From contig VAXF01000253.1 in assembly GCA_005888395.1 (NCBI GenBank), positions 1 through 7,111 on the forward strand: 7,111 nucleotides of DNA, written 5' to 3'. Made by a program: the position numbers and the translations under genes. Shown piece by piece: positions 1 to 4,778 of this stretch (positions are counted from its first letter, which is position 1; the number at the start of each line of letters is the position of its first letter). Under the pieces are notes generated by a model. The model made no database searches, was not told the origin of the DNA, and saw nothing but the letters and a program-made list of their open reading frames with translations. Source of the stretch: Actinomycetota bacterium. GTDB taxonomy: Bacteria; Actinomycetota; Acidimicrobiia; Acidimicrobiales; AC-25.

Positions 1-515
1 TCGGTCTCGTACTTCCGCGCTCTCAGCCCCGCCAGCGTGTCGTCCAGCGTCCACGCGCCGTCCAGATAGCGGTTCAGCTGGTCGAGCATGAGGTGGAACC
101 CGGCCATGAAGCCGGGCTTCCAGGGCGTGCCCGGTCCGGCCGGGAGGTCTCCGCCCGTCCAGTCTGACGGCTCGAACACGTCTCGCGGCGCGTCTGGCGA
201 GAACGACTGGATGAAGGTCAAGCGGGTGCCGCCTTCCACGGCTTCGAGCTCGAAGCGGAGGCCGCCGTAATCGACCAGCCGCGGCGGATCGATGGCGACG
301 ATGGTGGCTTCCGTCGCAGTCTCCGCCGGTCCACCCCACGAGAACGAGCACTTCCCTCCCAGCCGCAGGTCGATCTTGCACACCGGCAACATCCACGCGT
401 CGAGATGCTCGGCCGTGGTCACTGCGTCCCACACTCGCTCGATGGGATGCGGATAGGTCCGCACGTGACGCATGGCGAGGCGGCTGTCGAATGTCCCCAG
501 CGGTGATTGGCTCAC
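1..515 (-). CDS. AHSA1/SRPBCC-domain protein, partial (runs off left edge)
   Basis: The open frame from a GTG at 515 continues without a stop to the left edge (171 complete codons). It reads as an SRPBCC (START-like, AHSA1) protein. The N-terminal strand and helix with the motif PHPIERVWDAVTTAEHLDAW lie at about residues 22-41. The central sheet includes GGTRLTFIQSF (95-105). The long C-terminal helix GFHLMLDQLNRYLDG (139-153) closes the hydrophobic cavity in this fold. Only a few residues are probably missing. The family binds hydrophobic ligands or acts as a chaperone cofactor; no substrate can be inferred. The GTG overlaps the TGA of the upstream ArsR gene by four bases (GTGA), and a purine-rich AAGGGAAGAGGAA precedes it, so translational coupling is likely. 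An in-frame ATG at 473 (Met15) is an alternative start. ArsR-AHSA1 pairs are common in actinobacteria, and the ArsR protein is the expected regulator. Confidence 0.88.
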   Translation of the reverse strand, partial: MSQSPLGTFDSRLAMRHVRTYPHPIERVWDAVTTAEHLDAWMLPVCKIDLRLGGKCSFSWGGPAETATEATIVAIDPPRLVDYGGLRFELEAVEGGTRLTFIQSFSPDAPRDVFEPSDWTGGDLPAGPGTPWKPGFMAGFHLMLDQLNRYLDGAWTLDDTLAGLRARKYET

Positions 516-835
516 TTCCTCTTCCCTTCGTGTCGTTCCATGTCGTCGAGGTGACGGCCGAGTGCATCGAGCCGGGATTCCCAGAGGCGGTGGTTCCGCT
601 CGATCCAGCGCTGCAGCTCCAGCAACGGCTCGGGGTCGAGGCGGTAGCGGCGACGCTGGGCGTCGGGCTCGACTCGCACGAGGCCCGCTTCCCGCAGCAC
701 CCGCAGGTGGCGAGACACGGCCGGACGCGACACCGCGAACTGATCGGCGATCTCGCCCGCCGCCAGATCGCCCCTGGCGAGCATTTCCACGATCTCGACC
801 CTGGTCGGGTCGGCCAGTACCTCGCACACCTGCAC
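512..835 (-). CDS. ArsR-family transcriptional repressor
   Basis: This is a 107-residue winged helix-turn-helix protein of the ArsR/SmtB family. The family hallmark LADPTR is at residues 7-12. The recognition helix, SRPAVSRHLRVLREAGL, spans about 36-52, and the wing QRRRYRLDP follows at 60-68. The ELCVCDL metal-binding motif of true arsenic and cadmium sensors is absent and the only cysteine is Cys4, so metal sensing is unlikely. The C-terminal extension (about 76-107, RWIERNHRLWESRLDALGRH) is typical of ArsR proteins encoded next to AHSA1/SRPBCC genes. The GTG start at 835 fits the family N-terminus. It is also the predicted transcription start of the promoter at 842-870, so the mRNA would be leaderless. 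An in-frame TAA lies a few codons upstream, which rules out a much longer protein. The downstream AHSA1 gene overlaps it by four bases. It probably represses its own operon through the GTAAC half-sites overlapping that promoter. Confidence 0.92.
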   Translation of the reverse strand: MQVCEVLADPTRVEIVEMLARGDLAAGEIADQFAVSRPAVSRHLRVLREAGLVRVEPDAQRRRYRLDPEPLLELQRWIERNHRLWESRLDALGRHLDDMERHEGKRK

Positions 836-841
836 GACAAG

Positions 842-870
842 AATGTAACATGTTAGTTACGTAGCGTCAA
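842..870 (-). promoter_or_regulatory. sigma70-like promoter of the ArsR-AHSA1 operon, predicted leaderless
   Basis: Read on the minus strand, a -35 box TTGACG (870-865, 5 of 6 consensus) and a -10 box TACATT (847-842, 4 of 6) are separated by exactly 17 bases. Six bases after the -10 box comes the GTG of the ArsR gene at 835, so the expected +1 is the first base of the start codon. That implies a leaderless transcript, common in actinobacteria. The boxes and spacing are seen directly; promoter activity is inferred. Confidence 0.72.
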
Positions 871-878
871 GGTTACAT
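843..878. promoter_or_regulatory. candidate ArsR operator: three GTAAC/GTTAC half-sites
   Basis: The plus strand carries GTAAC at 845-849, GTTAC at 856-860 and GTTAC at 872-876. The first two form an inverted repeat with a 6-base spacer, around a perfect 10-base palindrome TAACATGTTA (846-855) that overlaps the -10 box. The outer pair extends to ATGTAAC (843-849) and GTTACAT (872-878), an exact 7-base inverted repeat spanning both promoter boxes. A dimeric winged-helix repressor bound here would block RNA polymerase. The repeats are seen directly; assigning them to the adjacent ArsR protein is inference from position. Confidence 0.6.
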
Positions 879-926
879 ACGGTCTCGTTCCTCTCCACGC
901 GTCTCGCTCTGGGCGCCGATACCAGA

Positions 927-964
927 CCGGGTGGAAGACTCGCCCGGTGGGCGTCTTCTACCGG
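927..964. repeat. long bulged inverted repeat (hairpin)
   Basis: The left arm has CCGG (927-930), a bulged G (931), TG (932-933), GAAGAC (934-939), a bulged TC (940-941) and GCCC (942-945). A GGT loop (946-948) follows. The right arm is GGGC (949-952), GTCTTC (953-958), TA (959-960) and CCGG (961-964). That gives 16 pairs, one of them G-T, with a 1-base and a 2-base bulge. No T-tract follows, so it is not a classical intrinsic terminator. It lies just before the acyl-CoA dehydrogenase homology begins. The rest of 880-967 shows no recognisable gene. Confidence 0.55.
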
Positions 965-967
965 AAC

Positions 968-1075
968 GAGTTGCTCGCCGTGCGCGACCGAGTTCAGATC
1001 ACGCAGATCTACGAGGGCACCAACCAGGTCCAACGCGTGGTGATGGCGAAGAAGCTGCTGGCCGGCCAGGTCTGA
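968..1075 (+). pseudogene. C-terminal remnant of an acyl-CoA dehydrogenase
   Basis: The last 36 codons of this frame end in ITQIYEGTNQVQRVVMAKKL followed by a short tail and TGA. The motif IYEGTNQ-QR-V-A (from 1007) is the conserved C-terminal signature of acyl-CoA dehydrogenases. In those flavoproteins the last helix of the all-alpha domain contributes to FAD and subunit contacts. The upstream RD pair (AVRDRVQ, about 980-1000) also fits the family, but nothing before about 968 is recognisable, so roughly nine tenths of a normal 380-400 residue enzyme is missing. The fragment has no FAD-binding middle domain and no catalytic base, and cannot be functional. It abuts a bulged inverted repeat on its 5' side and lies 18 bases before the GTG of the APH kinase. 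This suggests the kinase was once downstream of a complete dehydrogenase gene, or that a rearrangement carried the tail here. Confidence 0.8.
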
Positions 1076-1093
1076 CGGACGCGGGACCGCCTG

Positions 1094-2044
1094 GTGGCCA
1101 CCGGGAGCCGACCGCCCGGCCAGGTCCTCCGAGCCGGGGGCCTCGACGGCGCAGAGGTGGTCCCGATCAGTGGCCACGAGCGGATCTGGCTCGCGGAGGG
1201 TCCACGCGGTCCGACGGTGCTGCGTGCCCTCGGTCCGTCGAGCCGTGATGCCGCCTGGGTCCACGACTCGCTGCAGCGGGTCGCCGGCGCCTTCCCCGTT
1301 CCCCGCCCGCTGCCGATCTTCTCGGGCGCCAGCTGGTGGTTCGACGGGGACCGGGCCTGGGAGGCCCTCAGCTGGCTCCCGGGCACGGTCGTGGGCTTCG
1401 ACCCTCTGCCGGCCCTCGAGCGCATCGGCGCCTTTCTGGCCGCCTTCCATCTCGTTGCCCTCGAGAAGCACCCGAGGGAACTCGCGCCACGGCCGACCGG
1501 CGCCCGCCTCTGCGACCTGAGCTCGATCGTCGACTGGGCGAAGGCTCCTGCCGCGCTGGGCCCCGGGGCGGCCGCCGCCCGCATGCGGGACCAGCTCGAC
1601 AGGCACGACCGCGACCTCCGCGCCCTCGCTTACGGCGAGCTCGCCCGGTGCGTCATCCATGGCGACCCGACCGCCTACAACGTCCTGGCCGACGGCGATC
1701 CGCCGGCGCCGACAGGGCTGATCGACTTCGACCTCGCGGATCTCGAGGCGCCGGTCGCCGACGTCTCGTTCTGCCTGTGGCGTTCGGGACGGCCGTCCAA
1801 GCCGGTCCGGAGACTCGACCTCGACCGGGTGACCGCTCTCGTGGCCGGCTACCACTCGGTGCGACCGCTGAGCCGCCGGGAGGTGGCGCTCGTGCCGGTC
1901 TGCCTGCGCGGGCGCGGCCTCCAGATGATGATGAAGCGGATCAACCTCGGCGTGCAGGACGTCGGCCCTCTGGCCGAGCTGGACTGGATCGACCAGCACC
2001 AGGGTGAGATCCTCGACGCCGTCGCAGCTGGCGTAACTGAATAG
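1094..2044 (+). CDS. APH-fold phosphotransferase (aminoglycoside phosphotransferase/choline kinase-like)
   Basis: This is a complete 316-residue kinase of the APH superfamily, a normal length. An N-lobe strand with PTVLRAL (40-46) occupies the place of the ATP-anchoring basic residue, here Arg44 rather than Lys. The catalytic loop CVIHGDPTAYNVLAD (186-200) carries the Brenner motif HGDxxxxN: His189, catalytic Asp191 and metal-binding Asn196. The metal-binding segment GLIDFDLAD (208-216) has Asp211 in the position of the DFG aspartate. The following DVSFCLWRSGRP (223-234) matches the D-x-A-Y-x-x-W-R segment of the 'phosphotransferase enzyme family' branch. Members phosphorylate hydroxyl groups of small molecules, sometimes antibiotics; the substrate cannot be told from sequence. 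The GTG at 1094 is the first start after the dehydrogenase stub, and no clear ribosome site precedes it. Its TAG lies six bases from the stop of the convergent hydrolase gene. Confidence 0.85.
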   Translation: MATGSRPPGQVLRAGGLDGAEVVPISGHERIWLAEGPRGPTVLRALGPSSRDAAWVHDSLQRVAGAFPVPRPLPIFSGASWWFDGDRAWEALSWLPGTVVGFDPLPALERIGAFLAAFHLVALEKHPRELAPRPTGARLCDLSSIVDWAKAPAALGPGAAAARMRDQLDRHDRDLRALAYGELARCVIHGDPTAYNVLADGDPPAPTGLIDFDLADLEAPVADVSFCLWRSGRPSKPVRRLDLDRVTALVAGYHSVRPLSRREVALVPVCLRGRGLQMMMKRINLGVQDVGPLAELDWIDQHQGEILDAVAAGVTE

Positions 2045-2050
2045 CGGGCT

Positions 2051-2632
2051 TCACCGGAGCGCCGTCGTCGTGACCCAGTTGTAGGCCGCGTCGACGACGG
2101 CGCCCATGGCCGAAGCGAGGAAGTGGTCGGCTCCGTCCACCACCGTCACGGACGTGGCCGTCCACGTCGCCACCGCGGCATCGACGGCGTCGGGCGGCGA
2201 GAACTGGTCGTGGGCGGGAACGGCGACGATCTTGGGTCTCTGGTCGTGGCCGATGATCGACTCCGCCAGCGACGTGGCCTGCGGTGCCAGGAGGTACCAG
2301 CCCGCGACCCGGTCGTCGTCGACTCGTGCGGCGACGCCGGCGCCGAACGAGTAGCCGACCAGGACGACCGGGAGGCCGGGCCATCGCGCCGCTCCGTCGT
2401 CGACCGCCGAGACGACCTCGTCTCGCGCCGTGTCCGGGTCGGCGGACGAGAAGTCGAAGCGCACCGCGCTCACACCGCCTCCGGGCAAGCGGCGGAACAG
2501 CCCGTCGACGAACGGATGGAACCGGTCACCACCGAAGTGCGGGTGCGGATGCAGCAACACGGCGATCGCGTGGGCGTCATCGGCGCCGTTCATGTCCCGT
2601 GCCACATGCGGAGTCTGCCTTGCGCGGCACAT
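2051..2632 (-). CDS. small alpha/beta hydrolase (dienelactone hydrolase-like, COG2945 type)
   Basis: This is a 193-residue alpha/beta-hydrolase with a complete apparent catalytic triad. LLHPHPHFGGD (26-36) is the oxyanion-side motif typical of this small-hydrolase branch. The nucleophile elbow is VGYSFGAG (92-99) with Ser95. Asp142 lies in VPAHDQFSPP, and His170 lies in DGADHFL. There is no signal peptide, so it is cytoplasmic. Family members cleave esters, lactones or related bonds; the substrate is unknown. The ATG at 2632 lies 18 bases after the GNAT stop. Met14 (ATG at 2593) is equally plausible because family homology begins only near residue 20, and neither start has a strong ribosome site. 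It is the last gene of the minus-strand run from 4166 and ends six bases from the convergent kinase, with no obvious terminator hairpin in that gap. Confidence 0.85.
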   Translation of the reverse strand: MCRARQTPHVARDMNGADDAHAIAVLLHPHPHFGGDRFHPFVDGLFRRLPGGGVSAVRFDFSSADPDTARDEVVSAVDDGAARWPGLPVVLVGYSFGAGVAARVDDDRVAGWYLLAPQATSLAESIIGHDQRPKIVAVPAHDQFSPPDAVDAAVATWTATSVTVVDGADHFLASAMGAVVDAAYNWVTTTALR

Positions 2633-2650
2633 GCCTGGGACGACCGCGGG

Positions 2651-3187
2651 TCAGTCGACGAGGGAGCGCACGTACCGGAGCTCGGGCACCTCGACGCCCC
2701 ACACGGTCTCTGTGCGGCTCGTACCGTCGGGAGACCAGCCGCCGGACTCGTAGAACCGCCGCGCACGGGCGTTCTCGGGATGGACCCAGAGCTCGACCTC
2801 CTCGTAGCCGAAGCTGGCCAGCCGGTCGAGGCCGGCGCGGATGAGGCGGCGACCCAGACCGTGGCCGATGGCGCCCGGCTCGAGGTAGATGTGAGGAAGC
2901 ACCGCCCACGACGGCCCGAGCGACTCGTGGGCGACGAAGGAGGCGAAGCCGACGACCTGCCCGTCGACCACCACCACGAGGACGCAGCCTCGCTGCTTCG
3001 GCCCGGCCAGGTACTCCTTCCACCGCGGCAGGCGGTCGTCAGGCGTGAGCCCGTCGAGGTAGGCGTCGGCGATCATGCCCCGGTAGGTGTGCTTCCAGGA
3101 CCGGACGTGCACGCCGGCGCACGCTTCGGCGTCGCCTGGCTCTGCGTCGCGGACAACCCGATCGCTGTCACGCCCGTTCCCGACCAC
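2651..3187 (-). CDS. GNAT-family N-acetyltransferase
   Basis: This 178-residue protein is a single GNAT domain that transfers an acetyl group from acetyl-CoA to an amine. The N-terminal helices carry VHVRSWKHTYRGM (26-38), followed by DAYLDGLTPDDRLPRW (41-56), the usual start of one actinobacterial GNAT subgroup. The central strand VLVVVVDGQVVGFASF lies at 69-84. Motif A is LEPGAIGHGLGRRLIRAGLD (102-121), whose H-G-L-G loop binds the pyrophosphate of CoA. Motif B, VHPENARARRFYESGGW (135-151), is also complete. The GTG at 3187 lies 11 bases after the stop of the broken kinase and has no clear ribosome site. The family fold begins only near residue 11, so the true start could be slightly later. 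It is co-directional with the hydrolase 18 bases downstream, so an operon is likely. The acceptor substrate is unknown. Confidence 0.88.
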   Translation of the reverse strand: MVGNGRDSDRVVRDAEPGDAEACAGVHVRSWKHTYRGMIADAYLDGLTPDDRLPRWKEYLAGPKQRGCVLVVVVDGQVVGFASFVAHESLGPSWAVLPHIYLEPGAIGHGLGRRLIRAGLDRLASFGYEEVELWVHPENARARRFYESGGWSPDGTSRTETVWGVEVPELRYVRSLVD

Positions 3188-3198
3188 GCGGCCGACGA

Positions 3199-4088
3199 TC
3201 AGTACGCGCCCGGGATCCGACGGCCGAGGGGCCGGTCGACGTACAGGTCAGGCACCCGCACACCGGCGGCTACCGCCGCAACGTCGGGCGAGGGGTCATA
3301 GCCATGGGCGGCCATCCACCAGGCGCTGCCCAGGTGACGGAGCATCCAGTACAGGCCGAGCCTGAGCCGCACCGAGTCGGTGCGCCCGGGCAGAGGCCCG
3401 TAGCCGGCGAGGAGGTCCGGGAGGCGCTCGGGATGCCAGAGCGTGAGCACGGCGAGGTCGAAGGCAGGGTCACCGACCCCCGAATCCGCCCAGTCGACGA
3501 TGCCCGCCACCCCCTGGTCTGCGCCGACCAGCACATGGTCCGTCTGGAGATCGCCGTGCACCATCGTCATGGGGAGCGGCAGCACTCGCCGCGCCATCCG
3601 ATCCAGGTCGGGTCGCAGTCGCTGATCGTCCGGTCGTCGATCGCCCCGGACAGGCGAGCCGCCCGGGTTGCTCCGGCGACGAACTGCAGCAGGTCGGCCG
3701 GGCCGTAGTGCGCCCGATGAGAGCCGGGCGGCGGTTCGACTCGGTGCAGCCTGGCGATCAGGCGGCCGACCTCGGTCCAATGGTGACTGCGGCCGCCATC
3801 CATCGGCTGACCGTCGATGACGGACAGGGCGAGGGCTGACAGATCGTCGCCCGCAACGTGAGCGATGACGACCGGAGCAGGGAACGCGGCACGGCCGAGG
3901 AGGTCGAGGGCGGCGACCTCGGTGTCGACGCGCCCAGGGTCGGCGTCGACCTTCAGGTAGGCGCGCGTGGACTGGACGAGGCCGCGGCCGACGGCACGAT
4001 CTGCCCGCTCGAAGAGCGTCGCCTCCACGGACGTCGTCATCCCGGCAGACCTCAAGAGGGCCGTCCCCCGGTCCAGGAGCCCGGTCAC
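3199..4088 (-). pseudogene. APH/Mph-like phosphotransferase, split by a frameshift
   Basis: Two overlapping minus-strand frames each hold half of one APH-fold kinase. Frame one (GTG at 4088, stop at 3567) gives the N-lobe, with the ATP-anchoring Lys46 in STRAYLKVDAD, Glu57 in VDTEVAAL, and the interlobe region through about residue 155. Frame two (open from 3780, stop at 3199) gives the C-lobe, with MVHGDLQTDHVLV and GIVDWADSGVGDPAFDLAVL. Joining them needs one extra base between about 3600 and 3650. The G4 run (C4 on plus, 3644-3647) is a candidate site. The repaired protein would have 296 residues, normal for the family, with His178, Asp180 and Asp199. The catalytic loop reads HGDxxxxH instead of HGDxxxxN; the histidine version and the following VIDW...DPA-D segment resemble macrolide 2'-phosphotransferases (Mph). 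As sequenced the gene would yield a 173-residue product without a catalytic loop. Real decay and a one-base sequencing error are both possible. Confidence 0.82.
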
Positions 4089-4166
4089 TCAGCCTGCCGA
4101 CCGGGCGTCGAGCTCGGCGACGAGCTTCTTCGGTGCGATGTTGCGATAGCTCTCCTCCAGCCAGCC
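4089..4166 (-). pseudogene. C-terminal remnant resembling YjbR/MmcQ-family proteins
   Basis: A 25-codon stretch reads GWLEESYRNIAPKKL followed by VAELDARSAG and TGA. The pattern E-x-S/A-Y/W-R-x-x-A-P-K-K/R-L at a C-terminus is typical of actinobacterial YjbR/MmcQ (DUF419) proteins, and third codon positions are mostly G or C. The frame stays open upstream only to a TGA near 4218, has no credible start, and shows no further family homology. A full protein of about 115 residues would run into the divergent glyoxalase gene. The stop codon directly abuts the GTG of the broken kinase (TGAGTG), suggesting the two were once neighbouring genes in one operon. The identification rests on a short segment and is tentative. 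Confidence 0.5.
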
Positions 4167-4360
4167 GCGGCCTGCCTTCTCAGCACACCGATCTCGTACA
4201 CCAGTTCGCCGCCCGAATCAAGCCGAAGCCCAATGAACATCACGGTTTTCTCTGTTCTCACCGCACGCTTCCCCATCGACCGGCGGAATGTCGACCCGTG
4301 CCCTGGGAGTCGGAGCGGGGGGCTAGCTTGGCCTCGCCCACAACCGAGGAGAGGACTCTC
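4167..4360. other. divergent intergenic region with no recognised gene
   Basis: This stretch separates the minus-strand run (YjbR stub, kinase, GNAT, hydrolase) from the plus-strand glyoxalase. Minus-strand open reading passes through it but lacks family resemblance and overlaps the glyoxalase N-terminus antisense, so I do not call a gene. A locally A/T-richer patch (4228-4262) is the likeliest place for promoters, but no -35/-10 pair with good spacing stands out on either strand. Confidence 0.45.
4346..4354 (+). promoter_or_regulatory. strong ribosome binding site of the glyoxalase gene
   Basis: GAGGAGAGG ends six bases before the ATG at 4361 and contains two overlapping matches to the anti-Shine-Dalgarno core. 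It fixes the start at 4361 rather than at upstream in-frame codons, such as one near 4133, whose translated extension shows no family homology. It is the clearest ribosome site in the window; most other starts here have none. Confidence 0.8.
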
Positions 4361-4756
4361 ATGTCCGACTTTCCCCCCATCGCCCATGTCGCGCTGACCG
4401 TAAGCGACCTGGACCGGAGCCGTGAGTGGTACGGGCGCCTGTTCGGCTCGGCGCCCGTTCTCGACGAGGACACCGGCGTGTACCACCACGTCGTCTGGTT
4501 GATGGGACGCACGTTGGTGGGCATCCACAAGCATCCCCGCATGGACAGCACCGAGGCGTTCAGCGAGCTGCGGCCAGGGCTCGACCACCTGGCGTTCGGA
4601 TGCGCCGACCGAGCGGAGCTGGAGGCGTGGAAGGCGCGCCTCGACGAGCTGGGGATCGCCAACGGGGGCATCGTCGACGCGCCGTACGGGTCAGGCCTGT
4701 CGTTCCGCGACCCCGACAACATCGCGCTGGAGTTCTTCTCGCCTCCCGGCCGCTAA
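4361..4756 (+). CDS. VOC-superfamily (glyoxalase/bleomycin-resistance-like) protein
   Basis: This 131-residue protein is a two-module vicinal oxygen chelate fold of typical length. Module one opens with IAHVALTVSDLDRSREWYGRLFG (7-29), the canonical first strand and helix. Module two opens with GLDHLAFGCADRAELEAW (73-90) and closes with SFRDPDNIALEFF (114-126), the DP-x-G/N-x-x-x-E signature. Candidate metal ligands are all present: His9, His56 (in VGIHKHP), His76 and Glu124. This suggests a metal-dependent enzyme rather than a drug-binding protein that lacks metal. Possible roles include glyoxalase, dioxygenase, epimerase or thiol-transfer chemistry; the sequence does not decide. It appears to be a single-gene unit on the plus strand, divergent from the kinase run and convergent with the multi-module VOC gene, from which it is separated by 22 bases holding a hairpin. 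Confidence 0.9.
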   Translation: MSDFPPIAHVALTVSDLDRSREWYGRLFGSAPVLDEDTGVYHHVVWLMGRTLVGIHKHPRMDSTEAFSELRPGLDHLAFGCADRAELEAWKARLDELGIANGGIVDAPYGSGLSFRDPDNIALEFFSPPGR

Positions 4757-4761
4757 TGGGC

Positions 4762-4777
4762 GTCGAGGTGCCTCGAC
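4762..4777. terminator. candidate bidirectional terminator hairpin
   Basis: GTCGAGG (4762-4768) and CCTCGAC (4771-4777) are exact reverse complements with two bases between them, giving a 6-pair stem with a 4-base loop in practice. The repeat fills the gap between the convergent stops at 4756 and 4779. On the plus strand it is followed by a T-rich patch (ATTCGTTCGTT, 4781-4791) rather than a clean T-tract, so function is plausible but unproven. Confidence 0.4.
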
Positions 4778-4778
4778 C

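Noticed and set aside
927..964. The bulged inverted repeat as an integron attC site
   Set aside because: No matching R-box core sequences flank it, there is no integrase in the window, and the neighbouring genes are not arranged as cassettes.
857..1999. Long minus-strand open frame (380 codons) opposite the first kinase
   Set aside because: The translation is rich in Arg, Gly, Pro, Ala and His, with no recognisable fold, and lies antisense to a kinase with clear catalytic motifs. This is an expected artefact at such GC content.
968..2044. Dehydrogenase plus kinase as a bacterial ACAD10/ACAD11-like hydroxyacid pathway
   Set aside because: The dehydrogenase is only a stub, and the kinase has an IDFD segment with a D-x-x-x-x-x-W-R pattern rather than the LDWE-type segment of the ACAD10/11 kinase domain.
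2123..3301. Long plus-strand open frame (392 codons) opposite the hydrolase and GNAT genes
   Set aside because: It is antisense to two genes with intact family motifs and shows low-complexity composition without any domain.
3600..3660. Programmed -1 ribosomal frameshift joining the two kinase halves
   Set aside because: No X-XXY-YYZ slippery heptamer was found in the correct phase and no downstream stem-loop stands out; loss of a base is simpler.
4235..4257. GAACA and TGTTC inverted pair as a possible LexA (SOS) box
   Set aside because: Actinobacterial LexA sites have GAAC and GTTC separated by about four bases; here the arms are 13 bases apart.
4085..4588. Minus-strand open frame over the glyoxalase 5' half and the intergenic region
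   Set aside because: It overlaps the glyoxalase antisense, has no family resemblance, and the YjbR-like C-terminus lies in a different frame. A 51-codon version from the ATG at 4240 is possible but unsupported.
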